From Streptococcus suis (GTDB taxonomy: Bacteria; Bacillota; Bacilli; Lactobacillales; Streptococcaceae), in the NCBI RefSeq assembly GCF_002960625.1, contig NZ_POJH01000011.1, positions 1 through 64,000 of the forward strand: a stretch of 64,000 nucleotides of DNA. The letters are read 5' to 3'. The notes below the pieces were generated by a model that did not search any database, was not told where the DNA came from, and worked only from the letters and a program-made list of their open reading frames with translations. How positions within the stretch are numbered: position 1 is the stretch's first letter; the number at the start of each line of letters is the position of its first letter. Positions 46,808 to 59,086 of this stretch are shown here, piece by piece. The position numbers were made by a program, and so were the translations under genes.

Positions 46808-47284
46808 ATGATCGGAGACAATATAAAATCAATACGCCAGACACACGATTTAACACAACCAGAATTTGCTAAAATGGTCGGGATTTCACGCAATAGCCTG
46901 AGTCGTTATGAAAATGGGACCAGTACGGTTTCAATAGAGCTTATCGACCGTATTTGTCAGAAATTTAATGTCTCTTATATCGATATTGTAGGGGAGGACA
47001 AGATGTTAACACCTGTTGAAGATTACCAATTGACTTTAAAAGTAGAAGTGATAAAAGAACGTGGAGCAGCCATTTTATCGCAGCTCTATCGATATCAAGA
47101 TAGTCAGGATATTGCTTTTGATGATGAAACAAATCCTTGGATTCTCATGAGCGATGATTTGGCTGAATTGATCAATACGAAAATTTACCTTGTCGATACT
47201 TTCGATGAAATCGAGCGTTATAATGGCTATTTAGATGGTATTGAGCGGATGTTAGACATGGTGTATCATCGGGTGGTGGCTTAA
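46808..47284 (+). CDS. pezA: PezA antitoxin (XRE-type regulator)
   Basis: Antitoxin of the epsilon/zeta-related PezAT system: it neutralises PezT and represses the operon. The 158 residues comprise an XRE helix-turn-helix (about 1-66, IGDNIKSIRQTHDLTQPEFA, GISRNSLSRYENG) and a C-terminal helical toxin-binding part (about 75-158), the same size as pneumococcal PezA. ATG 46808 follows GAGGAGG. The stop overlaps the pezT ATG by one base (TAATG). Confidence 0.93.
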   Translation: MIGDNIKSIRQTHDLTQPEFAKMVGISRNSLSRYENGTSTVSIELIDRICQKFNVSYIDIVGEDKMLTPVEDYQLTLKVEVIKERGAAILSQLYRYQDSQDIAFDDETNPWILMSDDLAELINTKIYLVDTFDEIERYNGYLDGIERMLDMVYHRVVA

Positions 47285-48060
47285 TGAGGTTGGAAGAATT
47301 TAGTGAGGCTGCATTTCAGAAGGCCTTGCAGCGAACCATTCGGGCTTTAACCCGGGGAAAGATGCTTCCAGATCAACCGAAAGCTATCTTACTTGGTGGA
47401 CAAAGCGGAGCAGGTAAGACGACTATTCATCGTATCAAGCAAAAGGAATTTCAAGGTAATATCATTATCATCGATGGTGACAGCTACCGTTCTCAGCATC
47501 CCAATTACTTAGCCCTGCAAGAAAAGTATGGCAAGGACAGCGTGGACTATACCAAGGGATTTGCAGGAAAAATGGTAGAGCATCTGGTTGATGAACTTAG
47601 CACACAAGGTTATCATTTGCTGATTGAAGGGACTTTGCGTACCACTCAAGTTCCTCGTCAGACTGCTCAATTATTAGCTTCGAAAGGATACCAAGTCTCT
47701 TTAGCTGTCATTGGTACTAAACCAGAGCTTTCTTATCTCAGCACCTTGATTCGTTACGAAGAACTTTATGCCATCGATCCCAATCAGGCCAGAGCAACAC
47801 CAAAAGAACACCATGATGGGATTGTAGAGCATTTGGTTGGTAACTTAAAGGAGCTTGAAAGCGATAAACTCTTTGACCAGATTCAGATTTATCAAAGAGA
47901 TAGGACTTGTATCTATGATTCTGAAACTGATGAAGGTTCCGCAGCAGAAGTTCTTCAAAACTGCCTTTTCGGGGAGTGGAGTAAAGTTGAGGAAGAGATG
48001 ATGAAGGTTGGACAGGAACGGTTGAGGGAGATGAGTAAAAGTAATGGAAACGATGTATAG
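47284..48060 (+). CDS. pezT: PezT zeta-type toxin kinase
   Basis: Toxin that phosphorylates UDP-N-acetylglucosamine and blocks peptidoglycan synthesis. The 258 residues have Walker A GGQSGAGKTT (38-47), the catalytic aspartate in IIIDGDSYRSQHP (D66) and LIEGTLRTTQVPRQTA for substrate binding. It looks full-length and intact. Translation is coupled to pezA. Such systems stabilise integrative elements, consistent with the integrase remnant beside it. Confidence 0.93.
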   Translation: MRLEEFSEAAFQKALQRTIRALTRGKMLPDQPKAILLGGQSGAGKTTIHRIKQKEFQGNIIIIDGDSYRSQHPNYLALQEKYGKDSVDYTKGFAGKMVEHLVDELSTQGYHLLIEGTLRTTQVPRQTAQLLASKGYQVSLAVIGTKPELSYLSTLIRYEELYAIDPNQARATPKEHHDGIVEHLVGNLKELESDKLFDQIQIYQRDRTCIYDSETDEGSAAEVLQNCLFGEWSKVEEEMMKVGQERLREMSKSNGNDV

Positions 48061-48120
48061 TTATATGCAGTATCTAATTCAAGAGGAATTCCTATCATCG
48101 TTTAAAACAGGAGAAGAAAA

Positions 48121-48461
48121 TTCAAATTAGACAACAACAGCTTCAAAAATAGGTTTGAAGGTTTTGATTATCTAGTTGAAATGAAATGGGAAAAAATCCA
48201 GTAAATTCTTTGAAAATTGCCTCTTTAAAACAAAAAGTTGATACAAAACTAACTTCAACTCGAGGACAGTTTCTTTCAATAAACGGTTTTAGAGATGAGG
48301 TAATTCAAGACTTTGCAAATAGAGATAAAATTTTATTTATGGATGGCCAAGAGTTGTCTTATATTCTAGAAAATAGAATTACTTTATACGAAGCTTTAAA
48401 AGTCAAGATAGTTGGCGCTTCTAAAACGGGTAATCCCTATGTATCAATTGTTAATCAATAG
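48121..48461 (+). pseudogene. Frameshifted C-terminal remnant of an Mrr-like restriction endonuclease
   Basis: One frame gives FEGFDYLVEMKWEK and then stops (TAA). The frame shifted at the A6 run 48191-48196 continues GKNPVNSLKIASLKQKVDTK and GQFLSINGF, ending MDGQELSYILENRITLYEAL, SKTGNPYVSI. Joined, this matches the end of Mrr_cat-type nucleases (E-x-KW active-site strand, then STRGxFxSINGF and MDGQxLxxxLExRxxL). One extra A would restore it. The N-terminal part is missing. Confidence 0.6.
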
Positions 48462-48624
48462 TAACCTTTATCAAAGAAGGGCTTGGCTCTATCTTAATGA
48501 TGTAAAAAATTTCTGAACTGAGATTTGGATAAGAAGCTTCAATTCACCTAGTATAAATGTTCAAAATTCCAACATCTTCTTGTTTATTTTTGATATAATG
48601 TAATAAAACAACAAAGGATTAAAC

Positions 48625-49392
48625 ATGAATAAACGAGAACGACTAGAAGAAATTACACGATTGGTAAACAAAAAAGGTACAGTTCGAATCTCTGAGATTG
48701 TTGAATTGCTAAATGTTACTGATATGACTGTTCGACGTGATTTTATTGAATTGGAAGAGCAAGGTGTCTTAACAAAAATTCACGGCGGTGCTAGAAGTAA
48801 TAAGGCTTTTCAATATCGGGAATATTCCCATTCTGAGAAACACATTCAAAATAAGGAAGCCAAGCAAGAGATAGCGGAAAGGGCTGCACAGCTGATAGAA
48901 GATGGAGACACGGTATTTTTAGGTCCAGGAACAACAGTGGCCTTTCTGGCTGAGGCCATTAAAAATCCTCGCCTAACAGTCATCACAAACTGTATGCCTG
49001 TTTTTACCATCCTATCTCAAAAGAAGACCGAGGAGTTTCAAGTCTTTCTTCTGGGGGGAGAATATCGCCAAGTGACAGAATCTTTTGTAGGAGAAATTAC
49101 CAATACAAGTTTAGAAAAAATGCGATTCAGCAAGATTTTCTTTTCAGGTAACGGACTTAAGGGAACTGATGTCATGACCTCTACTCTAGCTGAAGCCTAT
49201 ACGCAAAATATTGCCATTAAACATTCTTTAGAAAAATATCTACTGCTAGATGCCTCGAAAATTGGAAAAGATGATTTTACTTCCTTTTGTGATTTGAATG
49301 ATGTAACTGCTCTAGTGACAGATATGAATGCAAAGGATGAAAATTACCAATTATTAAGTAAGCACATCGAAATTATCACTACAAAATCATAA
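48625..49392 (+). CDS. lacR: Lactose operon repressor, DeoR family
   Basis: A 255-residue DeoR-type repressor of the lac operon, released by tagatose-6-phosphate. The N-terminal helix-turn-helix (about 20-42, [20 protein letters not shown]) is followed by the effector domain with [11 protein letters not shown] and [15 protein letters not shown]. It sits directly upstream of lacABCD in the same direction, separated by a terminator and the lacA promoter. SD is weak (ACAAAGGA). Confidence 0.94.
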   Translation: MNKRERLEEITRLVNKKGTVRISEIVELLNVTDMTVRRDFIELEEQGVLTKIHGGARSNKAFQYREYSHSEKHIQNKEAKQEIAERAAQLIEDGDTVFLGPGTTVAFLAEAIKNPRLTVITNCMPVFTILSQKKTEEFQVFLLGGEYRQVTESFVGEITNTSLEKMRFSKIFFSGNGLKGTDVMTSTLAEAYTQNIAIKHSLEKYLLLDASKIGKDDFTSFCDLNDVTALVTDMNAKDENYQLLSKHIEIITTKS

Positions 49393-49397
49393 AGTTA

Positions 49398-49428
49398 TCA
49401 AAACCAACAGCGAAATGTTGGTTTTTTG
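49398..49428 (+). terminator. Terminator of lacR
   Basis: AAAACCAACA-GCGAAA-TGTTGGTTTT followed by a T run. Confidence 0.88.
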
Positions 49429-49439
49429 TTTGTATACGA

Positions 49440-49527
49440 AAAAAATAAACAAAAATAAAACAAAATATGTTGACTTTATGTTTATTTGGGTGTATAATTT
49501 AAACATAAAAAAGCGAAAACGCTTTTT
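49440..49527 (+). promoter_or_regulatory. Promoter and operators of lacABCD
   Basis: TTGACT (49470-49475) and TATAAT (49493-49498) are spaced 17 bp. Around them are repeated A/T-rich half-sites (ATAAACAAAAATAAAACAAA upstream, TGTTTATTT in the spacer) like LacR operators. Just downstream, AAAAGCG-AAAA-CGCTTTT (about 49509-49526) is a palindrome that also resembles a CcpA cre site. Dual LacR/CcpA control is inferred. Confidence 0.6.
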
Positions 49528-49598
49528 CTAAGTTTTGCAAAACAAAGATTTTCTGCCAAATATGGCTACAACTTTCTATTTTTGTTAGGAGATAGGTT

Positions 49599-50021
49599 AT
49601 GACAATCATTATCGGTGCTGATCCAGCGGGTTCAAAACTAAAAGACGTTATTAAAGATTATTTGCTAGAAAAATCATATGACTTTAAAGATGTCAGTGAT
49701 GGAAGTGATTTTGTTGATACAACTTTGGCAGTAGTTGCAGAAGTTAATCAACAGGAAGGAAATCTTGGCATTGTGATTGATGCTTATGGTGTTGGTCCAT
49801 TTATGACCGCAACTAAAGTCAAAGGCATGATCGCTGCAGAAGTTTCAGACGAACGTTCTGCCTATATGACAAGAGGACATAACAATTCGCGTATTATTAC
49901 AATCGGTAGTGAGATTGTAGGAGAGGGAATTGCTAAAAATATCGTTAAAGGATTTGTTGAAGGTGAGTATGATGGTGGCCGTCACCAAATTCGTGTCGAT
50001 ATGCTAAATAAAATGTGCTAA
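49599..50021 (+). CDS. lacA: Galactose-6-phosphate isomerase subunit LacA
   Basis: With LacB it isomerises galactose-6-phosphate to tagatose-6-phosphate. The 140 residues belong to the RpiB/LacAB fold ([20 protein letters not shown] start, [19 protein letters not shown]). It is the first gene of the lacABCD transcript, 26 bp before lacB. SD is AGGAGAT. Confidence 0.95.
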   Translation: MTIIIGADPAGSKLKDVIKDYLLEKSYDFKDVSDGSDFVDTTLAVVAEVNQQEGNLGIVIDAYGVGPFMTATKVKGMIAAEVSDERSAYMTRGHNNSRIITIGSEIVGEGIAKNIVKGFVEGEYDGGRHQIRVDMLNKMC

Positions 50022-50044
50022 TTGTTGTAAACGAAGGAGAATAA

Positions 50045-50563
<519 letters not shown>

Positions 50564-50572
50564 GAGGCTCAC

Positions 50573-51505
50573 ATGATTTTGACGATCACTTTAAATCCGT
50601 CAGTTGATATTGCCTATCAATTAGATACCTTTCATTTAGATACGGTTAATCGAGTAGAAAAAGTTCAAAAAACAGCTGGAGGCAAGGGGCTCAATGTCAC
50701 ACGAGTTTTGAAACAAATCGGTGAAGATGTTGTAGCAACAGGCTTTATTGGCGGTGAGACTGGAAGTTATGTAAAGAAACAACTCACTCGAAAGGATATT
50801 AAAAATTCCTTTGTGGAAATTGGGAGCGAAACACGTAACTGTATTGCGGTTCTTCATGATGGCAAACAGACGGAGATTTTAGAACAAGGACCAACTATTC
50901 AAGAACACGAAGCCTTGAATTTTATCGAACATCTTGAAATTATTCTGAACAACGTAGATGTAGTTGTCATTTCAGGAAGTTTGCCTAAGGGACTTGCTAG
51001 CAATTATTATGTTGAGATTGTAGAACTTTGTAAAAAATACGGTGTAGCTGTTGTTTTGGATTGTTCTGGTGAGGCGCTGAAAAACGTTTTAGAAAGCCAG
51101 CAGAAGCCGACAGTTATTAAGCCGAATACAGAAGAGTTATCACAACTGATTGGTAAAGAAGTTACTGATGATATTCAAGAGTTGAAATCAGTTTTGTCCG
51201 GTCAACTTTTCCAAGGAATTGATTGGATAGTCGTCTCATTAGGGGCACAGGGGGCTTTTGCCAAGCATAATGACAAGTTCTATCGTGTCAGAATTCCAAA
51301 AATCAAAGTCGTCAATCCAGTAGGATCAGGAGATTCAACTGTTGCAGGTATTGCATCAGGTTTGGTACATGCTTTACCTGAAGCAGAATTATTAAAAAAT
51401 GCTAATGTTTTGGGCATGTTAAATGCCCAGGAAGAACAGACGGGTTACGTCAATTTAGATAGTGCAGAATCGTTGTATTCTCAAATCGAAGTCGAAGAGG
51501 TATAA
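50573..51505 (+). CDS. lacC: Tagatose-6-phosphate kinase
   Basis: PfkB-family kinase that makes tagatose-1,6-bisphosphate. The 310 residues start [18 protein letters not shown], with [15 protein letters not shown] (about 38-52) and the C-terminal ATP/anion hole [17 protein letters not shown] with the catalytic Asp. It lies 9 bp after lacB and 1 bp before lacD. Confidence 0.96.
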   Translation: MILTITLNPSVDIAYQLDTFHLDTVNRVEKVQKTAGGKGLNVTRVLKQIGEDVVATGFIGGETGSYVKKQLTRKDIKNSFVEIGSETRNCIAVLHDGKQTEILEQGPTIQEHEALNFIEHLEIILNNVDVVVISGSLPKGLASNYYVEIVELCKKYGVAVVLDCSGEALKNVLESQQKPTVIKPNTEELSQLIGKEVTDDIQELKSVLSGQLFQGIDWIVVSLGAQGAFAKHNDKFYRVRIPKIKVVNPVGSGDSTVAGIASGLVHALPEAELLKNANVLGMLNAQEEQTGYVNLDSAESLYSQIEVEEV

Positions 51506-51506
51506 T

Positions 51507-52484
51507 ATGGTAGTAACAGCAGACAAAAGAAAATACATGGAAAAAGTAAGCAATAAAGCAGGTATTATTTCAGCTTTAGCATTTGACCAACGTGGAGCCC
51601 TGAAAAAAATGATGGCAAAACATCAGACAGAAGAACCTACTGTGGAGCAGATGGAAGAACTAAAGAAACTAGTTTCAGAGGAATTAACACAGTTTTCTTC
51701 CTCAATTCTGTTAGATCCTGAATTTGGTTTGCCAGCATCACGCGCCCGTGACGAACAGTGCGGTTTGCTCCTCGCTTATGAAAAAACTGGCTATGATACC
51801 AGCTCTACTAGTCGCTTACCAGATTGCCTAGTAGAGTGGTCTGTAAAACGACTAAAAGAAGAAGGGGCAGATGCCATTAAGTTTCTACTCTACTATGACA
51901 TTGATGGTGATCCATATGTCAACCTTCAAAAACATGCCTATATTGAACGCTTGGGTTCAGAATGTCAGGCTGAAGGTTTACCATTCTTCTTGGAAATTTT
52001 GAGCTACGATGAAACGATTGAAGACAATGCCAGTGTGGAATTTGCAAAAGTCAAACCTCGAAAAGTAAATGAGGCTATGAAAGTATTTTCGGATGAACGC
52101 TTTGGAGTAGATGTTCTCAAGGTAGAGGTACCTGTGAACATGAATTTTGTAGAAGGCTTTGGAACAGGGGAAGTCGTCTATACAAAAGAAGAAGCAGCTG
52201 AATATTTCCGTCAACAAGAAGCGTCAACTAACTTACCCTACATTTATCTAAGTGCAGGTGTTTCTGCTAAGCTTTTCCAAGATACTCTAGTCTTTGCACA
52301 TGAAGCAGGTGCTAAATTTAACGGTGTTCTCTGTGGTCGTGCGACGTGGGCGGGTGTTGTGCCAGTCTATATTGAACAGGGTGAAGAAGCTGCGCGTGAA
52401 TGGTTACGTACTGTTGGTCGTGAAAATATTGAGGGACTTGATGCAGTCTTGTCTCAAACAGCAACTTCTTGGCTAGAAAAATAA
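51507..52484 (+). CDS. lacD: Tagatose-1,6-bisphosphate aldolase
   Basis: Class I (Schiff-base) aldolase that gives dihydroxyacetone phosphate and glyceraldehyde-3-phosphate. It has 325 residues, with [18 protein letters not shown] and [18 protein letters not shown] (catalytic Lys) and [17 protein letters not shown] follow. The open frame extends to 51462, but ATG 51507 gives the normal start [11 protein letters not shown]. It is last of lacABCD; a separate regulated promoter for lacT follows. Confidence 0.96.
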   Translation: MVVTADKRKYMEKVSNKAGIISALAFDQRGALKKMMAKHQTEEPTVEQMEELKKLVSEELTQFSSSILLDPEFGLPASRARDEQCGLLLAYEKTGYDTSSTSRLPDCLVEWSVKRLKEEGADAIKFLLYYDIDGDPYVNLQKHAYIERLGSECQAEGLPFFLEILSYDETIEDNASVEFAKVKPRKVNEAMKVFSDERFGVDVLKVEVPVNMNFVEGFGTGEVVYTKEEAAEYFRQQEASTNLPYIYLSAGVSAKLFQDTLVFAHEAGAKFNGVLCGRATWAGVVPVYIEQGEEAAREWLRTVGRENIEGLDAVLSQTATSWLEK

Positions 52485-52508
52485 TTAAAAAAATTACCAT
52501 TTTCTTAA

Positions 52509-52545
52509 AAGAAAGGGTTTACATTTTCTGAGAATATGCTATAAT
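52509..52545 (+). promoter_or_regulatory. Promoter of lacTFEG with weak cre-like site
   Basis: TTTACA (52518-52523), 16-bp spacer, TATAAT (52540-52545). AAGAAAGGGTTTACAT (52509-52524) overlaps the -35 and resembles cre (ATGAAAGCGTTTACAT) with two mismatches, one in the central CG. Confidence 0.5.
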
Positions 52546-52568
52546 AATCTCATCAGCAAGAATAGAGT

Positions 52569-52597
52569 GGATTGTAACTAATTCGATTAGGCAAGAC
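52569..52597 (+). promoter_or_regulatory. Ribonucleic antiterminator (RAT) for LacT
   Basis: The 29-nt sequence starts GGATTGTAACT and ends AGGCAAGAC, fitting the BglG/LicT/SacY RAT consensus. Its 3' end overlaps the terminator stem at AAGAC, so the two structures exclude each other. Confidence 0.88.
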
Positions 52598-52649
52598 TAC
52601 AAATGGATTTGAGAGTAGGATATTCTCGGTTTGTTTGTAGTCTTTTTTT
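52593..52649 (+). terminator. Conditional terminator in the lacT leader
   Basis: AAGACTACAAA (52593-52603) pairs with TTTGTAGTCTT (52634-52644), followed by a T run. It stops transcription unless LacT stabilises the overlapping RAT. Confidence 0.88.
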
Positions 52650-52672
52650 GCTTAAAAATATAGGAGGGATAT

Positions 52673-53506
52673 ATGTTTAGGATTATACAGTCACTAAATA
52701 ATAACGCTGCCCTGGTGAAGAATGAACATGGGGAACAGGCAGTCGTGATGGGATTAGGTATAACCTTTCAAAAGAAAAAAGGGGATTTAATTGTTAAGGA
52801 CAAGATAGAAAATATTTTTTCACTAAAAAATGATGAGGCCAAAGAAAATTTTCTAACCTTATTAAAAGATATTCCATTAGATTTTATTTCGGCAACCTAC
52901 ACGGTTATTAATCATCTGGTAGAAACTTATCATTACCCTGTACAAGAATATCTATATGTGACACTGACAGATCATATCTATTGTGCATATCAGGCGGTTT
53001 TAAAGAATACCTATCAAGAAAGTAGACTACCCAATATTTCAGCCGAATATCCATTGGAATATAAAATGGCGCGTGAAGCCTTAGCTATGTTTCGTGAAAA
53101 GTTGCTAAATGATTTTCCAAATGATGAGATTGGTAGAATTGCACTTCACTTAATCAATGCAAAAGGTGAAACCATTCATCCCACAAGTGAAGAACATGAC
53201 ATCAGTAAGAAAATTATTGCTGAGGTTGAACAAATTTTGATAGAGAATGGGATTAAACGCACAAAAGCAAATAGCAATTTTTATGATCGCTTTATGATTC
53301 ATTTGTCCTATTTTCTGAGTTACTTAGATAGAACCCATCAGTCAAATGAATCGATTGCTAGTTTGGAACAGTACATCAAGCTCCAGAATCCAAGAGCCCA
53401 TCAGGTTGGAAGTCAGATTTTTGAGATGATTACATCATTGGTTGATGAGCCAGTAAATGATAGTGAAAGGTTCTATATTGTGTTACATATTCAACGGTTA
53501 TTGTAA
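52673..53506 (+). CDS. lacT: Lactose-operon transcriptional antiterminator LacT (BglG family)
   Basis: RNA-binding antiterminator whose activity is set by PTS phosphorylation. The 277 residues have the CAT RNA-binding domain (about 1-58, MFRIIQSLNNNAALVKNEHG). PRD1 (about 65-170, with conserved His in TVINHLVETYH) and PRD2 (about 172-277, with DRFMIHLSYF and HIQRLL) follow. It regulates its own transcript and lacFEG through the RAT just upstream. SD is AGGAGGG. Confidence 0.94.
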   Translation: MFRIIQSLNNNAALVKNEHGEQAVVMGLGITFQKKKGDLIVKDKIENIFSLKNDEAKENFLTLLKDIPLDFISATYTVINHLVETYHYPVQEYLYVTLTDHIYCAYQAVLKNTYQESRLPNISAEYPLEYKMAREALAMFREKLLNDFPNDEIGRIALHLINAKGETIHPTSEEHDISKKIIAEVEQILIENGIKRTKANSNFYDRFMIHLSYFLSYLDRTHQSNESIASLEQYIKLQNPRAHQVGSQIFEMITSLVDEPVNDSERFYIVLHIQRLL

Positions 53507-53537
53507 ATCAATTCAATTTTAAAAGGAGGTTCATGTT

Positions 53538-53855
53538 ATGAACAGAGAAGAAATTACTTTATTAGGTTTTGAGATTGTTGCATTCGCTGGTGATGCTCGT
53601 TCTCGTTTGATGGAGGCACTGGCTGCTGCTCAAAAAGGTGATTATGCAAAAGCAGAAGAACTAGTTGAAGCTGCCAATGCTTGTATTGTTGAAGCCCACC
53701 ATGCTCAGACAAGTTTGTTGCAGAAAGAAGCGGCTGGTGAGGATTTAGCCTTTAGTGTGACGCTCATGCATGGTCAAGACCATCTCATGACCACATTATT
53801 ATTGAAAGACATGATGAGTCATATGATTGAACTTTACAAACGAGGTGATAAATAA
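53538..53855 (+). CDS. lacF: PTS lactose-specific IIA component
   Basis: Phosphocarrier protein between HPr and LacE. The 105-residue all-helical protein has the phosphorylatable His in [19 protein letters not shown] (His78 by homology). SD AAGGAGG. Its stop overlaps the lacE start by one base. Confidence 0.96.
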   Translation: MNREEITLLGFEIVAFAGDARSRLMEALAAAQKGDYAKAEELVEAANACIVEAHHAQTSLLQKEAAGEDLAFSVTLMHGQDHLMTTLLLKDMMSHMIELYKRGDK

Positions 53856-55532
53856 TGAATAAATTGATTGAATTCATTGAGAAAGGGAAGCCTTTCTTTG
53901 AAAAGATTTCGAGAAACCCTTATTTAAGGGCTATCCGTGATGGTTTTATCGCTGCCATGCCGGTTATCTTGTTCTCAAGTATCTTCCTATTGGTGGCATT
54001 CGTGCCTAATATCTTTGGCTTTACTTGGTCTGATGAAGCAGTTGCGGCTATCATGAAACCTTACGGTTATACAATGGGTATTGTAGCTGTCTTAGTTGCA
54101 GGAACGACCGCAAAATCTTTGACAGATGCTTTTAACCGTCAATTGCCAAAAACCAATCAGATTAACTTCATTTCAACCATGATTGCCTCAATTTCAGGTT
54201 TCTTATTACTGGCTTCGGATGGTATTGAAGGTGGATTTGCCAATGGTTACATGGGAACTAAGGGACTTTTGACAGCCTTTCTGGCAGCCTTCATTACGGT
54301 TAATATCTATAAGGTCTGTGTGAAAAACAATGTCACCATTCGTATGCCAGACGAAGTTCCACCGAACGTATCCCAGGCATTTAAAGATGTGATTCCATAT
54401 GCATTGTCTATCTTTGTCTTGTATGGAATTGATCTTGTGACACGTCAATTCCTTGGAACAAACGTTGCTGAGGCGATTCTGAAATTATTTGAGCCTCTGT
54501 TTACAGCCGCAGATGGTTATGTTGGTATTACAATTATCTTTGGTGCCTATGCTTTGTTCTGGTTTGTAGGGATTCATGGTCCATCTATTGTGGAACCAGC
54601 AATTGCAGCCATTACTTATGCCAACATTGAAACCAACTTCCAGCTTCTACAGGCAGGTCAACATGCGGATAAAATCCTGACTTCAGGTACTCAAATGTTT
54701 ATCGTGACAATGGGTGGTACAGGTGCTACCTTGGTTGTGCCATTCATGTTTATGTGGTTGACTAAGTCTAAACGAAATAAAGCAATTGGACGTGCTTCAG
54801 TTGTTCCAACCTTCTTTGGTGTAAATGAACCGATCTTGTTCGGTGCACCACTTGTACTCAACCCAGTATTCTTTGTTCCATTCATCTTAGCTCCAATTGC
54901 TAACGTATGGATTTTCAAATTCTTTGTTGATACGCTAAAAATGAACAGTTTCAGCGTCAACTTGCCATGGACAACTCCAGGACCATTGGGGATTGTAATG
55001 GGAACAAACTTTGCTCCACTTGCCTTTGCACTAGCTATCTTATTGGTAGTTGTCGATGTACTTATCTATTATCCATTCTTGAAAGTTTACGATGAGCAGA
55101 TTCTCGCTGAAGAACAATCAGGGAAAGTTGAAAATAGCTTGAAAGAGAAAGTGGCAGCTAATTTCAATACTGCCAAAGCGGATGCTATTCTTGAAAAGGC
55201 TGCAGTCGATACCGAAATTTCTGAACAAACAAATGTTTTGGTACTTTGTGCAGGGGGTGGTACAAGTGGATTACTTGCCAACGCTCTAACGAAAGCTGCA
55301 AAAGAATATGGTGTTCCAGTTACAGCTACAGCAGGAAGTTATGGGGCACACCGTGAGATTTTGCCAGAGTATCAATTAGTCATCCTTGCACCTCAAGTAG
55401 CATCAAACTACGATGACATTAAACAAGAAACTGATGCATTGGGTATTAAACTTGCCAAAACTGAAGGGGCTCAATACATTAAACTCACACGAGATGGTCA
55501 AGGTGCTCTTGACTTTGTCAAACAACAGTTCT

Positions 55533-55534
<2 letters not shown>
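53855..55534 (+). CDS. lacE: PTS lactose-specific IICB component
   Basis: Membrane permease that imports lactose as lactose-6-phosphate. The 559 residues comprise the IIC domain (about 1-420, with about ten hydrophobic helices and the [19 protein letters not shown] sugar loop) and the IIB domain (about 455-559) with phosphorylated Cys465 in [12 protein letters not shown]. The gene is intact. Its stop codon abuts a 162-bp inverted-repeat element that separates it from lacG. Confidence 0.97.
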
Positions 55535-57175
<1,641 letters not shown>

Positions 57176-57184
57176 AAAAGTAAT

Positions 57185-57220
57185 ACAAGGATGCTTAGCT
57201 CAAGTTAGCATCCTTGTTTT
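57185..57220 (+). terminator. Terminator of lacG
   Basis: ACAAGGATGCT...AGCATCCTTGT, perfect 11-bp stem, then TTTT, between lacG and lacX. Confidence 0.85.
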
Positions 57221-57241
57221 CATATAAGGGAGGCAGTTTTT

Positions 57242-58135
57242 ATGCTCGAATTAAAAAATGAGAACTTAACAGTACAATTTTCTGAATTAGGTGGACAAAT
57301 TATTTCTATTAAAGACAAGGATGGTATCGAATATCTTTGGCAAGGTGATCCGACCTATTGGAGCGGTCAAGCACCAGTTCTATTTCCGATTTGTGGAAGT
57401 TTACGAAATGATTGGGCTATCTATGAACCTGCAGAAAGACCGACATTTACAGGCACAATTCCGAGGCATGGACTTGTGCGAAAAATGATGTTCAAAAATG
57501 TAAATAGTACTGAAAACTCTTTAGAATTTTCTATTTCATCAAACGAAGAAACCGTAAAAAATTACCCTTTTGAATTTGAACTTTCGATTAACTACTCACT
57601 ACTTGGCAATACAATTCGAACTGAATATCGGGTGAAAAACCTTGAGGGACATAGAAAGCTACCTTACTTTATTGGTGGTCACCCAGGTTTTAATTGTCCC
57701 TTGTTGGATGGTGAGAGTTATGAAGACTATTATTTAGAATTTGAAAAAGTAGAATCTTGTACAGTACCTAGAAGTTTTCCAGAAACTGGCTTACTTGATC
57801 TGCAAGATCGCCGGCCATTCTTGGAAAATCAGAAGACCTTGGACTTGTCCTATCAACTGTTTGAGCATGATGCCATAACATTGGATCAGTTAGCATCACG
57901 AAAGGTAACCTTGAAATCAAAAAATCATCAGAAGAAACTTTCGATTGCATTTGATGATTTTCCATATTTAGTGATTTGGTCAACTACAAATCAGAGTCCC
58001 TTTATCGCATTAGAACCATGGAGCGGACTCTCTACATCATTGGAAGAATCTGACATATTCAATGCCAAACGAAATATTAGTTACGTTGCTCCAAAAGAGG
58101 TTGATACAAAATATTTTGATATTATTATTGAGTAA
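57242..58135 (+). CDS. lacX: LacX, aldose 1-epimerase family protein
   Basis: A 297-residue protein of the galactose mutarotase fold, matching LacX of lactococcal and streptococcal lac operons (GGQIISIKDKDGIEYLWQGD, FPICGSLRND, FIGGHPGFNCP, CPWSGLS-like EPWSGLSTS). It probably interconverts anomers of the sugars handled by the pathway, but the exact role is not established. It follows the lacG terminator with SD GGGAGG. Confidence 0.9.
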   Translation: MLELKNENLTVQFSELGGQIISIKDKDGIEYLWQGDPTYWSGQAPVLFPICGSLRNDWAIYEPAERPTFTGTIPRHGLVRKMMFKNVNSTENSLEFSISSNEETVKNYPFEFELSINYSLLGNTIRTEYRVKNLEGHRKLPYFIGGHPGFNCPLLDGESYEDYYLEFEKVESCTVPRSFPETGLLDLQDRRPFLENQKTLDLSYQLFEHDAITLDQLASRKVTLKSKNHQKKLSIAFDDFPYLVIWSTTNQSPFIALEPWSGLSTSLEESDIFNAKRNISYVAPKEVDTKYFDIIIE

Positions 58136-58186
58136 CCTTTTGAAAATGTTTATTCGTTACAGAAATTTGGTAAAATAGTTCGAATA

Positions 58187-59026
58187 ATGAAAAAACTAAA
58201 AAATATTAAGCCACGATGCTTTGTTTTTATTTGTATCCTAATTTTTCTTGCTTTAGGTTTTGACAGTCGGCTTCAAGTAACTCATTACAGGCTTGTCAGT
58301 CCCAAAATATCTCAGCCAATCAGACTTGCTCTAATCACTGATTTACACTCATCAAATTACGGTAAAAATCAGATACAAATCTTGGAAACATTAGAGAAAG
58401 AAGAGCCAGATATCATTTTATTAGGTGGAGATATTTTTGATGATGAACTTTCTGACAGAAAAACTCTAGAATTGTTAAGCGGGCTAGGAAAATTTAATCA
58501 TACTTACTATGTGTCAGGTAATCATGAAATATGGAGTAATCGATATGATCAAATGCTGGAACATCTGAGACAACAGCATGTGGTCGTATTATCTGGAAAT
58601 AGTAGTAGAGTTGATGTAAGGGGGCAGTCCATCACTATTTCAGGCATTGATGATCCTGAATATTTTCAAAAGTATGATACTAGTGAGAATTTGCTAGACC
58701 AACTTGAAGACATAAAAAGGAGGCAAATAAGCACTGACTTCCAAGTTTTACTAGCGCACCGACCAGAACTAATTGATACTTATCAAAAGTATGGATTTGA
58801 TTTAGTGTTATCTGGTCATGCGCATGGAGGACAATGGAGAGTGCCTTATTTGGTTAATGGTGTATTTGCACCTAATCAAGGTTTTCTTCCGAAATATGCA
58901 GGTGGTTTATATGAAGTTGAAAATTCGCATTTTATTGTAAGCAGGGGTCTGGCCAAAGAATCTACACGAGTACCAAGATTCTTTAATCGCCCAGAACTTA
59001 TCATTGTCGATCTTGTTAATCCGTAA
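58187..59026 (+). CDS. Membrane-anchored metallophosphoesterase
   Basis: A 279-residue protein with one N-terminal membrane helix (about 10-27, CFVFICILIFLALGF). A calcineurin-like phosphoesterase domain follows: ALITDLHSSNYG, LLGGDIFDD, YVSGNHEIW, and GHAHGGQWRVPYL supply the metal ligands. It is YaeI/YkuE-like, a group that acts on lipid-linked or extracellular phosphates; the substrate is unknown. Promoter-like TAAAAT lies just upstream. A terminator follows. Confidence 0.87.
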   Translation: MKKLKNIKPRCFVFICILIFLALGFDSRLQVTHYRLVSPKISQPIRLALITDLHSSNYGKNQIQILETLEKEEPDIILLGGDIFDDELSDRKTLELLSGLGKFNHTYYVSGNHEIWSNRYDQMLEHLRQQHVVVLSGNSSRVDVRGQSITISGIDDPEYFQKYDTSENLLDQLEDIKRRQISTDFQVLLAHRPELIDTYQKYGFDLVLSGHAHGGQWRVPYLVNGVFAPNQGFLPKYAGGLYEVENSHFIVSRGLAKESTRVPRFFNRPELIIVDLVNP

Positions 59027-59049
59027 CTTCACTTCTTTCTAATCACTCA

Positions 59050-59086
59050 AAAACCCACTGACTTTTAATTAGCCAGTGGGTTTTAT
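59050..59086 (+). terminator. Terminator after the metallophosphoesterase gene
   Basis: AAAACCCACTG and CAGTGGGTTTT pair across 13 nt, then TTTT. Confidence 0.85.
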
